DNA of 43,750 nucleotides from DAINRZ01 sp964634885 (GTDB lineage Bacteria > Bacteroidota > Ignavibacteria > Kapaibacteriales > UBA2268), in NCBI GenBank assembly GCA_964634885.1, contig CAZWLN010000040.1, forward strand, positions 1 to 43,750, written 5' to 3'. Numbering within the stretch: the first letter of the stretch is position 1; every line of letters starts with the position of its first letter. Under the pieces are notes generated by a model. The model saw only the letters and a list, made by a program, of their open reading frames with translations. It made no database searches and was not told the origin of the DNA. Both the position numbers and the translations under genes were made by a program. This document shows positions 27,482 through 37,439 of this stretch, in pieces.

Positions 27482-27504
27482 GCCCGGACCGTTGTGGCCC
27501 GGGC
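27482..27504. terminator. Imperfect hairpin between convergent genes
   Basis: A GC-rich 9-bp stem with one mismatch (27482-27490 GCCCGGACC with 27496-27504 GGCCCGGGC) and a five-base loop. No real T run follows on either side. It lies between the convergent WD40-T9SS and VWA genes and may be a weak terminator. Confidence 0.4.
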
Positions 27505-27587
27505 TGTTAATTTATAGCGGCAAAAATTCAGTATTCATAGCAGTGTAACTTCTTTATTCCGCCTCTTCATTGCCCCGTCCCGCATGG

Positions 27588-30500
27588 TTACTCTTTAACC
27601 AGCTTCACCGACTGCCTTGTTGTCGGCGTCTGAAGAACAAGCATATATACACCGGAAGGCAGGCTGCCGACGGAGGCTTTGATTGTACACAGCCCATAGG
27701 TCTTGTTGTCGGCGTCGATTATTGTTTTAACAATATTCCCCAGTAAATCGGCAATGAAGAGTTTGGTGGGCCCTTCCTCGTCGAGCCAGAAAGTAATTAC
27801 AATCTCATCTGTTGCCGGTTGAGGCTGGACACTGAGCTCCACAGCGCCGGCTCTGGGATTGACAAGGCGGTTTCCACCTTCCGGGCAGATGCCGAGCAGT
27901 TTGAAAATACCCGACTGTTTTTCAGCGTCATACTCGACGATGTTCCCTGTCTTGTCGTAGAAACCAAATTCAATAATATCCATACTTGTTTCCGAAACGC
28001 TGCCGAGGCCTGCCACGACGGGTATTTCAGCAAGGATGGAGTCGTTTCCCAGTGCTGTCCTGACGGCGACGAAGACGGAGTCCCCTTCAATCATGTAATC
28101 AGTATTGTGCATATAAGCGGAGATGATGGTATTCTGGAACCTGATCTTCGCCCTGACGCTGTCGGCAAACTTCATCAGCCCCTGTGGATTGACGTTTTCA
28201 ATCTTCAGCTTAAGCCTCCTGTATTCACCGGCATAGGCCGAGTCGTCGAGAACCGTAACAGTACCCCCGGTGCCCGTACCGAACAGTTGGGCAATTGCCG
28301 GAGAACCGGCCCCGTTGTAATTGAAACCAAGCTGCCCTGTCGTCCTGCCAAGGTGTAACGGTTCGAACCTCAGGCTCATCTGCTTCTTTTCTCCGCCTTG
28401 CAGCGTAAAACTGCCGCCGTTCGTCACACTGAACTGTTCAACGTCAGGCCCCAGCATATCGACGGAGTTTACCGTCAACGGCGCAGCAGACTTGTTCTCG
28501 ACAACGAAGACGAGAGTGTCTTTGTGTGAGAGTACTTCTACTTTGCCGAAATCGATCAGGGGAGCGCTGACCCGGAGGGAAGGATCGATGCCTTCGCCGG
28601 TAATTGTCCGGCGAATCGTATCATTGAGGGACACGATGATTATCTGTGCGCTTTTCTTCCCGACAGACGACGGCCTGAACCAGAATTCAACCGGCAAACC
28701 GCCGCCTGCAGGGACTTCGACGGGTGGAGCGCCGGAGACTACGCCGAATTGCGAAGGGTCATTCCCTGTAAAGAAAATCGTATCTGCCTTAATATCATAT
28801 GGGGTGGGGTTATTGAGAAAACCGGCAACAACCGAGTCTTTGGCGTCGTTAACCCTGACCTGGCCCATATCTATGTTTTGACTCGTCAATTTAACGTTAA
28901 CAATTGACCAGAGAGTGTCGGATACGTCTTCCATCATGATGGATTTCTGTGCGAATTTCCAGATGGTAACGCTGCCGGCGCTGTCCCCCGTACACAGCCA
29001 CTCATCTGCCGGGCTCCACCTGAGAGCGGAATAGTTTGCGGCTCCCTGTTCATAGGTAAAGCTCATTGAACCTGTTTGATAATCATATATCAATATCCCA
29101 TTCCACTGAGCAATGGCAAGTACATTTGAATTCTTGTCCCAATCGAGGGCCTTGGCCTGACTGAAATTCTTTGAATCAATCAGGAAGCCGTTTGAAGGAT
29201 TCCATATGCCCATGAAACCGTTCAGACATGAGCCTGCCAGCTTTTCCCCGTCAGGAGACCATGAAACAGAGACAACCGTGTTGCCGGCATTTATCTCCCT
29301 GATGTATGTCATTGTGTTCATATCCCAGATTATTATCTTACCGCCGCCATCCCCCGCAGCAATATAGCGGCCGTCAGGGCTCCAGCACAGGTTGGAAGTT
29401 ATTGGCCTGGTGCTTGTAAGGAAACCGCTGATTCCCTTTGTCTGATGATCGAGGATCAATACCTGATTCATCTTGGAAAACAGGAAAACAACGGCAATTT
29501 TGTCATGGGCAGGATTCCACCTTAAATGGGTGAAGTAGAAAAGAGAGTCGGTATCAAATGGATACAACCATGTGAAATTATAAGGATTTGCCATATAGAC
29601 AGCATCGAAAGTGGAAACGGCAATTTCATCCTGGGCGCCCCAGTCAAGATAATTAATATTGCTGCCCGACCTGAATTTGTTGTAAATCTCGTCGTTAACA
29701 GCGTCATATATTACAATGTTAGTATCTAATGCAGCGCTTGCGGCATATTTACCGTCAGGGGACCAGCTCACACTCGTTACGCTTCTTTTGTGTATGAGCT
29801 TATAGTCTTTCTTGTCAATGAAGAATAATTCGCCCGAAGTGGAATCCTCTGTGCGTTGTACCTTCATCAGGCACCGGTTGCTCGGCGTATTGGGAATCCC
29901 CTTCCATGTGTATTTCAGGCCGGTAGCATCATCAGTAATTACTTTCCAGTTTGTACCGGCGTCGGTACTGTACGAAAGCCGCACTTTGTCATCGGGCAGG
30001 ATACCTTCCCAGGCAATCTCAGTGTCGGTACCGTTCAGGAACACCTCCCCACCGTTCGGACGCACCAGTTTAAGAGTGTTCCTGAGCTTGTAGCCCGTAG
30101 TTCCGCCGGCAACGTAAAACCTCAGCGTATCGCACAGATCGCTGGCGACAGAAAACACTGCGTAATTATAGCCCGAATCGGGCGGACTGTAGGTTACTTT
30201 CAGGTATTTCGTTTCACCCTCGGCAAGTGAAAAGTTTTTGGGAGAAACCGTAAAATACTGGTTGTCGCTCGTTACGACAATGTTACCGATAGTGCTGTTT
30301 TCTGCCGTAACTGCAACAATCGTATCGCAGGAAGGCATGACGATATTTCTTATATAAACAGATTCCGGATCAATCAGGAGGCCGATTATATTCTCATCTT
30401 TGAGAGTGTAATCTGTACTGGCGGCAGTGCCGTCGGGCAGGTATTTTACCAGGACATTCCTGCCATTGCCGCGGCAGCTCTTCTCTGACTCCCATGCGAT

Positions 30501-31286
30501 TGTACAGGGTTGCTGATCCTGGGCTAAATGCAGGATCTGCAGATAGACCGCTTCTATGTCTTTACTGCTGTTACCCGATTCGAACCACATTCCGCCGGTT
30601 TTCGTCGTAATTTCCTTCAGGCATTCGGGAGTTTTCTGGCCCAGAAGTACGGAGAATATGCAAATATTATTCTCATTAGCCTTGTCGATAATTTCCTGTG
30701 TGGATGGGTCCTGGTTCGGAAAGCCGTCAGAGAGGAAGACGATGACCCTCTTGTATTTGCCCTTTGAGGCTGCGATGATGCCGCCGGCCTCGGGACTGAT
30801 GAAAGCAGCGTCGTAGTCCGTACCTCCCCTGGCAAAAAGCGAATTGACCTTTTCCAGCAGCAGACTCTTGTTTGAAGTAAAATCCTGTATGAAATAGTTC
30901 CGGTTTTCGAAACATGTAATGGCACACTCCGCTTTACCTAACGGCAAATTATTGATCCATATACGCGCGGCGTTTTGTGCCAGGCTGAGATTGCCTCCCC
31001 CCATCGACCCGGAAGCGTCCATTACAAGGACGGAGGAGATTGGGTCAGGAGACTTCGGAGCAGGACAGGATACACTCAGTACCTTGCGTTTCACCCCGTT
31101 CTCCCAGACTTCGAAATCAGAAACGCTGAGGTTGTACACCTGTTCCATAGCAGAATTATTGAGATTGAACTTCGACGTGATTACCGGGAACGCCGATTGG
31201 TCGGTATCGAAGATTGACATGGTCTGTGCGACGGTAACTGTTGCTGCTCCGGCAATAATCACCAAAAATAATATAATGTTTTTCAT
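27588..31286 (-). CDS. Large secreted VWA-WD40-SPD2/HYDIN protein with T9SS sorting domain (paralogue 1)
   Basis: 1232 residues, with GAGGATGCC before the ATG. Signal peptide 1-20 (ending VTVA before Gln). A short Ig-like entry domain leads to a VWA domain (about 84-250) with an intact MIDAS: D90-A-S-G-S94, T156 in GGTDYD, D187 in LSDG. Next come an Ig/HYDIN-type domain (about 290-390), a KRPNGGE-type beta domain with AWEG and SYSTDAGTNW (400-485), a WD40 propeller (about 495-830; SVSWSPDGKYAASA, LCWSPDGRYIAAGDGGGKI and others), two SPD2/choice-of-anchor D repeats (about 840-1040), a cohesin-like domain (1040-1150) and a type A T9SS sorting domain (about 1155-1232). The VWA MIDAS binds a divalent ion and protein ligands, so this is probably a surface adhesion or assembly protein. 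Confidence 0.9.
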   Translation of the reverse strand: MKNIILFLVIIAGAATVTVAQTMSIFDTDQSAFPVITSKFNLNNSAMEQVYNLSVSDFEVWENGVKRKVLSVSCPAPKSPDPISSVLVMDASGSMGGGNLSLAQNAARIWINNLPLGKAECAITCFENRNYFIQDFTSNKSLLLEKVNSLFARGGTDYDAAFISPEAGGIIAASKGKYKRVIVFLSDGFPNQDPSTQEIIDKANENNICIFSVLLGQKTPECLKEITTKTGGMWFESGNSSKDIEAVYLQILHLAQDQQPCTIAWESEKSCRGNGRNVLVKYLPDGTAASTDYTLKDENIIGLLIDPESVYIRNIVMPSCDTIVAVTAENSTIGNIVVTSDNQYFTVSPKNFSLAEGETKYLKVTYSPPDSGYNYAVFSVASDLCDTLRFYVAGGTTGYKLRNTLKLVRPNGGEVFLNGTDTEIAWEGILPDDKVRLSYSTDAGTNWKVITDDATGLKYTWKGIPNTPSNRCLMKVQRTEDSTSGELFFIDKKDYKLIHKRSVTSVSWSPDGKYAASAALDTNIVIYDAVNDEIYNKFRSGSNINYLDWGAQDEIAVSTFDAVYMANPYNFTWLYPFDTDSLFYFTHLRWNPAHDKIAVVFLFSKMNQVLILDHQTKGISGFLTSTRPITSNLCWSPDGRYIAAGDGGGKIIIWDMNTMTYIREINAGNTVVSVSWSPDGEKLAGSCLNGFMGIWNPSNGFLIDSKNFSQAKALDWDKNSNVLAIAQWNGILIYDYQTGSMSFTYEQGAANYSALRWSPADEWLCTGDSAGSVTIWKFAQKSIMMEDVSDTLWSIVNVKLTSQNIDMGQVRVNDAKDSVVAGFLNNPTPYDIKADTIFFTGNDPSQFGVVSGAPPVEVPAGGGLPVEFWFRPSSVGKKSAQIIIVSLNDTIRRTITGEGIDPSLRVSAPLIDFGKVEVLSHKDTLVFVVENKSAAPLTVNSVDMLGPDVEQFSVTNGGSFTLQGGEKKQMSLRFEPLHLGRTTGQLGFNYNGAGSPAIAQLFGTGTGGTVTVLDDSAYAGEYRRLKLKIENVNPQGLMKFADSVRAKIRFQNTIISAYMHNTDYMIEGDSVFVAVRTALGNDSILAEIPVVAGLGSVSETSMDIIEFGFYDKTGNIVEYDAEKQSGIFKLLGICPEGGNRLVNPRAGAVELSVQPQPATDEIVITFWLDEEGPTKLFIADLLGNIVKTIIDADNKTYGLCTIKASVGSLPSGVYMLVLQTPTTRQSVKLVKE

Positions 31287-31318
31287 GGCATCCTCATTTC
31301 ATTATTATGTTTGTTACT

Positions 31319-31359
31319 GTCCGGCGCCTTCGCGCTACAGCCGGCAATCTGCCGGCGCC
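31319..31359. repeat. GC-rich nested inverted repeat between the VWA paralogues
   Basis: GCCGGC at 31340-31345 and 31351-31356 around AATCT, nested within GGCGCC copies at 31323-31328 and 31354-31359. It stands out in an otherwise AT-rich 149-base spacer. Read on the minus strand it could be a processing or attenuation hairpin between two co-directional genes, but no T run follows. Confidence 0.4.
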
Positions 31360-31435
31360 AACCCCGGCAACAATCACAGAATACACCCTCAAAAGTCATT
31401 TCTCTGTTCACCCTTTTCGCTATCGTCAAATATAA

Positions 31436-34400
31436 TTACTCTTTGATAAATGACAAAGACTGCCTGGTGGTAGGTGTCCGTAGTACCAGCACATAGACAC
31501 CCGGCGCCAGGCTGCCGACGGAGGCTTTGATTGTACACAGCCCAAAGGTCTTGTTGTCGGCGTCGAGCAGAACCTGGACGATATTCCCAAGCAGGTCTGC
31601 GATGTACAGCTTTGTCGGGCCGGCTTCATCCAGCCAGAAAGCAATCACAACCTCGTCTGTAGCCGGTTGTGGAGTGATGCTGAGTTGCACGGCGTCCGCA
31701 TTGGGATTGATCAGCCGGTTCCCGCCTTCGGGGCATATTCCCAGAAGTTTAAATGTGCCCGACTGTCTTTCAGCTTCATAGTCCACAACATCGCCGGCTC
31801 CGTTGTAAAAGCCGAATTCGACAATGTCGAGACTCGTTTCGGACACTCTGCCAAGGCCTGCCACTACCGGTATCTCCGCAAGAATCGAGTCGTTGCCTAA
31901 CGCTTTGTCGATATTTACACAGACCGAATCATTTTCAATCATGTAATCAGTACCGGTACGGGAAGGGAAAATAATCGTATTCTCAAATCTTATCTTAGCT
32001 TTGATGCTTGAAGCAAATGAAGTTAACCCTTCGGGTTTGACATTATTAATCCTGAGTTTCAGTGTCCTGTACTGGCCGGCATATGCTGAGTCGTCGAGAA
32101 CGGTAACCGTACCGCCGATGCCGGTTCCATACAACTGAACAACGGCCGGTGAAGCAGGCCCGTTGTAGCTGAAACCCAATTGTCCGGTAGTCCTGCCCAG
32201 GTGCTTCGGTTCATACTTCAGCAACAGTTCCTTCTTTTCACCACTCTGGAGTGTAAAACTTCCGGCAGAGGCCATTTTGAACTGTTCTTTGTCCGGCCCG
32301 AGCAGGTCAACGGAACTGATGGTCAAAGGGCCTGACGACATATTCTCCACGACATAGGCAAGACTATCTTTGTACGAGAGCAGTTCGACATTACCAAAAT
32401 CAATTATTGGCGTACTGACCTGCAGGCCGGCTTCGACGCCCTCTCCCCTGATTGACTGCCTGATGGTGTCATTGAGCGAAACAATGTTAACGACAGCAGT
32501 TTTAATCCCGACAGACGACGGCTTAAACCTGAACTCAACAGGCAAACCGCCGCCTGCAGGGACTTCAACGGGAGGTACACCGGAAACAACGTCAAATTCT
32601 TTGGCACTGCTACCTGTAAAGAATATCTTCTCTGCTGTAATCGCGTATGGGGTTGAGTTAGACAGAAAACCGGTCAATACCGAGTCTTTGGCTTTGTTTA
32701 CCTGTACCATGCCCATATCAATGTCTTTACTTGCCAGTTTCACGTTTATTATCGACCAGAGGCTGTCTGATACATCTGCCACCGGAACACCCCCCGCCCG
32801 GGCAAGTTCAAACAGTACAACGGAGCCTCCTTCGTAACCGGCGCATATCATGTCACCGACAGGGTTCCAGGCCATTGTTGAGATGATGTCCGGAAATTCG
32901 TCGATCGTTGTTTCTATTTCATTGGTGAGGAAGTTTAAGAGATTAATTTGTTCGCCTTCTGCAACAGCCAATTTGTCCGATTCATTGTTCCAGCAGACTA
33001 CCGAGGGGTTAGCAAACAGATAAGTACCGACCTGTGCTCCTGTAAGGGGTTCCGTCACAATTACACCGGTGTTGTACAATGAGAAAGCTAATTTCTGGCC
33101 GTCGGGAGACCAGGAGATAGAAGAGACCATGTCAGAATAGTTCTTTTCACTGAATATTCTCAACGAATCCACTTCCCAGATTATAATATAGCCATCATCA
33201 TCCCCTCCGGCCAGGTATTTCCCGTCGGGACTCCAGGAGAGGCATGTAATCTTCTTATCATGGCCGGTCAGGCCTGGAACGAAGCAATGAGTCTTCCGGT
33301 TAAAAAATGCGACAGTATTGTCACTACCACTGCAGGCAAGGATGGTTTTCTTTGGATTCCAGCGGAGACAGGTAAAATCTACTAATGAATCGTGTTTCAG
33401 AGTAGAAAAGGAACTGGAACCAGCAGTTTTGAAGTAATAAAAAACCAGTGAGCCACGATGGCAGACGGTCAATTCGGTAGTGTCTCCCCAATCGGCATAG
33501 CAATCTGTCCGTTTAGTAATCATATCGTTAAAAATGTAAAACTCATCCTGCGATCTGATTATATTAAGTACACCGTCATAGCCGCTGCTGAGTAAATAAT
33601 CGCCATCCGGACACCAGCTTACAGAATTGACAACACCATCATGTAAATTGGTATGAGCCGTACTGCGGACAAGAGAATACACACCGGCAGTCGAAGTTCC
33701 GGAAGCTTGTACTTTCATCAGGCAACGGCTGCTCGGAGTGTTTGGAACCGGTTTCCAGCCATACTTCAATCCACTGGCTTCATCGGCAATTTTCGTCCAG
33801 TTAGCTCCTGCGTCCGTACTGTAGGACAGTATTACTTTCTCGTCCGGCAACACTCCTTCCCATGTGATAATGGTATCCTTCCCCACAAGGAAGGCCTCGC
33901 CGCCGTTGGGATGGGTTAGTTTTACCGGGCTTACAACTTTGTGCATCATCGAGCCGCCAACGACATAGAAATTGAGTGTATCGCACAAATCGCTGGCAAC
34001 GGAAAATTTCGAATAACGATAACCCGAATCGGGCGCAGTATATCTTACATTGATTTTTTTCGATTCTCCTTTTTGCAGGGAGAATTGGGATGGAGTAACC
34101 GAAAAATACGGATTATTGCAGGCAATGGATACATTGCTGAAATCTTCATTAATCGCAGTAATAACTACGAACGAATCAACCGCAGGAAATTCGATCTGCT
34201 TGAAATAAATCGATTTCGGTTCGATGGCCAGGTTGATTACAAACCGGGGATCCAACGTATATTCTGCCGGGGCAACCAGATTGTAGGCCGGGAGTTTAAA
34301 CCTGACATCCCTGTAATCTTCACTACAGCTCTGAACGCTCTCCCACTCAATCGTACACGGTTCGGCGTTTTGTGCAATCTGCAGTATCCTGAGGTAAATC

Positions 34401-35137
34401 GACTCAATATCTGCTTCGCTGTTATCAGTCCTGAAACACAAACCGCCGGTTTGTTCAGCAATCTTAACGAGGCAGTCCGGAGGATTCATTCCCAGCGTAA
34501 CAGCGTAGATTGTAATGTTGTTGTTTTTGGCCTGGTCGATGATTTCCTGTGTGTTCGGTTCATAGTTGGGCATACCGTCGGACAACAGCACAATAACCCT
34601 TTTGTACTTACCTTTGGAAGCGGCAATGATACCTCCGGCCTGTTCATGGAGGAATGCGGCGTCGTAGTCGGTACTGCCGCTTGCGAACAGGGAGTTGACC
34701 TTCTCAAGTAAAAGAGCTTTGTTTGAAGTAAAATCCTGTATGAAATAGTTCTTGCTGTCGAAGCAGGTAATGGCACATTCGGCTTTCGTTTGGGGCAATC
34801 CGTTGATCCATGCCCGTGCAGCTTTTTTGGCCAGTTCAAGACTGCCGTACCCCATCGACCCCGAGGCGTCCATTACGAGAACCGAGGAAACCGGCTCGGG
34901 CGGTTTGGGCGTAGGGCATGAAATACTGAGTACCTTGCGTTTTTCGCTGTTTTCATAGACTTCGAAGTCCGAAGAGGAAAGATTGGCAATCTGCTGATTT
35001 GACGAATTGAATGCGAAGAAATTCGCTCTCATTGTCGGGAAAGAATTCTGGTCAATATTGAAGACGGACAAGTTCTGGCTTTTTGCCGCAATTCCACAGC
35101 AAATAATCATAAATAATATTACAAGTAACTTTTTCAC
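31436..35137 (-). CDS. Large secreted VWA-WD40-SPD2/HYDIN protein with T9SS sorting domain (paralogue 2)
   Basis: 1233 residues. The start is a GTG at 35137 with GAGG five bases upstream; it is the only start that leaves a complete signal peptide (KKLLVILFMIICCGIAAKS). Domain order and spacing are the same as in the downstream paralogue: VWA with D90-A-S-G-S, STDYD and LLSDG; a HYDIN-type domain; HPNGGE; a WD40 propeller (CLSWSPDGKYLAGGDDDGYI followed by IIWEV); two SPD2 repeats; a cohesin-like domain; and a T9SS type A sorting domain ending TTRQSLSFIKE. The WD40 part is the most diverged. The C-terminal parts are nearly identical in places even at DNA level. Tandem duplication is clear. Its start lies 12 bases after the stop of the OmpA-like gene upstream, so the three genes are probably one transcript. 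Confidence 0.9.
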   Translation of the reverse strand: MKKLLVILFMIICCGIAAKSQNLSVFNIDQNSFPTMRANFFAFNSSNQQIANLSSSDFEVYENSEKRKVLSISCPTPKPPEPVSSVLVMDASGSMGYGSLELAKKAARAWINGLPQTKAECAITCFDSKNYFIQDFTSNKALLLEKVNSLFASGSTDYDAAFLHEQAGGIIAASKGKYKRVIVLLSDGMPNYEPNTQEIIDQAKNNNITIYAVTLGMNPPDCLVKIAEQTGGLCFRTDNSEADIESIYLRILQIAQNAEPCTIEWESVQSCSEDYRDVRFKLPAYNLVAPAEYTLDPRFVINLAIEPKSIYFKQIEFPAVDSFVVITAINEDFSNVSIACNNPYFSVTPSQFSLQKGESKKINVRYTAPDSGYRYSKFSVASDLCDTLNFYVVGGSMMHKVVSPVKLTHPNGGEAFLVGKDTIITWEGVLPDEKVILSYSTDAGANWTKIADEASGLKYGWKPVPNTPSSRCLMKVQASGTSTAGVYSLVRSTAHTNLHDGVVNSVSWCPDGDYLLSSGYDGVLNIIRSQDEFYIFNDMITKRTDCYADWGDTTELTVCHRGSLVFYYFKTAGSSSFSTLKHDSLVDFTCLRWNPKKTILACSGSDNTVAFFNRKTHCFVPGLTGHDKKITCLSWSPDGKYLAGGDDDGYIIIWEVDSLRIFSEKNYSDMVSSISWSPDGQKLAFSLYNTGVIVTEPLTGAQVGTYLFANPSVVCWNNESDKLAVAEGEQINLLNFLTNEIETTIDEFPDIISTMAWNPVGDMICAGYEGGSVVLFELARAGGVPVADVSDSLWSIINVKLASKDIDMGMVQVNKAKDSVLTGFLSNSTPYAITAEKIFFTGSSAKEFDVVSGVPPVEVPAGGGLPVEFRFKPSSVGIKTAVVNIVSLNDTIRQSIRGEGVEAGLQVSTPIIDFGNVELLSYKDSLAYVVENMSSGPLTISSVDLLGPDKEQFKMASAGSFTLQSGEKKELLLKYEPKHLGRTTGQLGFSYNGPASPAVVQLYGTGIGGTVTVLDDSAYAGQYRTLKLRINNVKPEGLTSFASSIKAKIRFENTIIFPSRTGTDYMIENDSVCVNIDKALGNDSILAEIPVVAGLGRVSETSLDIVEFGFYNGAGDVVDYEAERQSGTFKLLGICPEGGNRLINPNADAVQLSITPQPATDEVVIAFWLDEAGPTKLYIADLLGNIVQVLLDADNKTFGLCTIKASVGSLAPGVYVLVLRTPTTRQSLSFIKE

Positions 35138-35149
35138 TTCAGCCTCATC

Positions 35150-37297
35150 CTATAATTTTGTTTTTATTGTAATTACTACGGTACGACAATAGAACCTTCC
35201 TTCGGGCAGGCCGTTATTGTAAAGCAGGGTGTCCTCGCCCATGCCGAGAGCATTGACTTCACTCCTGCCGACGGCCGACTTCGCGGCGTCGGCACGCAGT
35301 TGGGAAAGGTTTTTGTTATAATCACTCTTGCCTGTATAGTCCGTATAGCCAGCAATCTCAATTTCAGAACCGGGTTTTATCCTGCTTCTGATGAGGTCGA
35401 TGATTTTCGAATTGGTTCCTTCGATGTCCGCCTTGTCAAATTCGAAGAGTATCAGTGAATACTTGTCCACTTCGACGTCGCCGATTCGCTCCGTACGCTT
35501 CTTTTCCACGGACATGATCTCGACGGGTATTGTTTGCCGTCCGGTTGAAAAGACATTATTCCTTTTGTCTTTAATATCGAATTGATAGACAAGTGGGGTA
35601 CCGAGATGGGGCAGGTCTTCGGTATTTTTGAATTTCCATTCGAAAAATTCGGGCAGGTTCTCCGAATTGCCTTCAGAAACGACGCCACCGGAGCTGTTCA
35701 TCCCGTCCTTACCGGAGGTCATCTTCCAGGAATCGATGCCTGCTTCGGCAACAACAGCCGTTTTAAAGCGCAGGGAGCCAAGGTTGGATTTCCTGAGGGT
35801 GTCCGTAGTAAATACAGGTTCCAGGATTTCATAGGTATCTGAGAAGAGTTCTACACGGCGGTTCTCCTCGATCTTTTCCGGTTCGTCGTCGGGAGTGGAA
35901 GCCTTCACGGGAAGGTTCCTCACTTCGACTGCAATTCTGGCCGGATCGATATTCCAGGTATTTACTAAGTAATTGCGTACAGTTTCAGCTCTTTTTCCCG
36001 ACAGTTTCCTGTTCCATTTCTCATCTTTCCTGTTGGAATTGCAGCCTGTAAGTGTCAGCCTGGCTTCAGGATAGTCGGTCATGCGCCGCCCTACAATGTT
36101 CAACAGATGGTAATAAATGCCGAGGGTCGAATCCTTATACAGCTTCTCAACCCTGAAATCAGCGGTTTCATTGTGTGAGAGCACCCTGTACCTGGCCGGC
36201 AGCCCGGGCGAATTTTCGTCGAAGAAAATATAATTCAAAAGCGGGTCGAGCCTGTTTGTAATGAACTCCTCCACAGATAGTTTAGGGTTTTCTGTTTCAT
36301 TGCCGTCCAGGTCCACACCGGTAGTATTAATCTTTGCGTCGAGACTGAACAGCTTCCGGTGAAAGAGAGTGTCCACCCGCTTGTACCGTTCAGTCGTAAT
36401 GATGCGGTTGCCCAATTCCTTAACTTCAGAGACGATCTCAGGCCGGCCCGTGACGAATGTACCTTCTTCGTAGTCAGGAGACTTCAGTTCGACAGTGTCA
36501 ATTTCCTCAATTCTTTCAAACTCATCTTCCATCTTCACCGGGGTGTATTTCAGGGCAGCACCGATGTTCAGGCTGTTTGCCCGCCATCCCGAATCGATAA
36601 TGTTGGTAATGCTATAATGATAGAACAGTTCCGGGCTGATGAGCCATGAGCCATTGCCTGTAAGTGGGAAATCCCAGCTCAGGCCGGCAACTGCGAACAA
36701 CTGGAAACTGGTGGCTCCGGGTATATCGCCGGTTGACTCATTGCGTGTCTTCTTGTGGGTGTCATTACCGTAAGTGTCGAGAAACGTAACGCCGGTAAGC
36801 GGCCTGGTAATCGTTTCGACCTGCGAATAGGAAGCAGACAGGTTGAATCCGGCCCTGAAACCAAGATTCAACGACAGCCCACCCCATACATCATAGCCAA
36901 GCAGCGTTTCAATTCCCAGGTTGTCGATGTCGGCGTCGATCCTGTGCTCGAATTCGCCTTCTGTAATTATACCGTTTTTGAGGAATGTGGTTTTTTCGTT
37001 CTTTGTCAGAACCGCGTCCAGTACCGAATAGCCGGCACGAAAGCCGATGAAGAAGCCGCCCGGAAGTCCATATTCAAGCAAAGCGCCAATTCCGTAACCA
37101 CTACCGGTTCCGCTGCCGAATTTTGGACAGCAGTTGGGCACTCCCGGCAACTTCCTGAAATCGGCGCTGTGCATGTTGACATTGTATCTTGCGTCCAGTC
37201 CGACCTTGTATTTCCAGCCTGTTTCGTCCGGCTCTGACGGTTTTGCCTGGAAAAACGGAGCAATCAGTATTACTACAATTGTAAATACTTTTTTCAT
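35150..37297 (-). CDS. Outer-membrane protein with two C-terminal OmpA-like domains (paralogue 1)
   Basis: 715 residues from MKKVFTIVVILIAPFFQAKP, a signal peptide; the frame stays open upstream but lacks a signal there. Residues about 25-240 are rich in alternating Gly/aromatic strands (GFFIGFRAGYSVLDAV, LSLNLGFRAGFNLSAS), like an outer-membrane barrel, and carry a conserved PNCCPKFG Cys pair. A first OmpA-like domain (about 395-505) has LTLTGCN and LSGKRAETVRNYL. After a beta-rich spacer, a second OmpA-like domain (about 600-710) has LFEFDKADIEG, IEIAGYTDYTG and LSQLRADAAK. OmpA-like domains bind peptidoglycan; in domain 1 the key Asp is Asn, whereas domain 2 is intact. It is upstream of and co-directional with the two VWA genes. 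Confidence 0.88.
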   Translation of the reverse strand: MKKVFTIVVILIAPFFQAKPSEPDETGWKYKVGLDARYNVNMHSADFRKLPGVPNCCPKFGSGTGSGYGIGALLEYGLPGGFFIGFRAGYSVLDAVLTKNEKTTFLKNGIITEGEFEHRIDADIDNLGIETLLGYDVWGGLSLNLGFRAGFNLSASYSQVETITRPLTGVTFLDTYGNDTHKKTRNESTGDIPGATSFQLFAVAGLSWDFPLTGNGSWLISPELFYHYSITNIIDSGWRANSLNIGAALKYTPVKMEDEFERIEEIDTVELKSPDYEEGTFVTGRPEIVSEVKELGNRIITTERYKRVDTLFHRKLFSLDAKINTTGVDLDGNETENPKLSVEEFITNRLDPLLNYIFFDENSPGLPARYRVLSHNETADFRVEKLYKDSTLGIYYHLLNIVGRRMTDYPEARLTLTGCNSNRKDEKWNRKLSGKRAETVRNYLVNTWNIDPARIAVEVRNLPVKASTPDDEPEKIEENRRVELFSDTYEILEPVFTTDTLRKSNLGSLRFKTAVVAEAGIDSWKMTSGKDGMNSSGGVVSEGNSENLPEFFEWKFKNTEDLPHLGTPLVYQFDIKDKRNNVFSTGRQTIPVEIMSVEKKRTERIGDVEVDKYSLILFEFDKADIEGTNSKIIDLIRSRIKPGSEIEIAGYTDYTGKSDYNKNLSQLRADAAKSAVGRSEVNALGMGEDTLLYNNGLPEGRFYCRTVVITIKTKL

Positions 37298-37439
37298 AAG
37301 ATTCTTATTTTTTTCTGAGTAAATATTTTCAATAAAACATTTGTCTCTATAACACATGAATTTTGAAATCAGGTTCAAAAAGAATAATATTTTTTATTCT
37401 TCTCTGTTCAATACGTGTTAAAGCATCTTTATTATTACA

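Noticed and set aside
33941..34711. Long plus-strand frame (256 codons) inside VWA paralogue 2
   Set aside because: Antisense to a well-supported VWA/HYDIN coding region conserved in the paralogue; no start signals.
35150..37378. Longer start (37378) for the minus-strand OmpA-like gene
   Set aside because: The extra 27 residues precede and would disrupt a standard signal peptide that begins at 37297.
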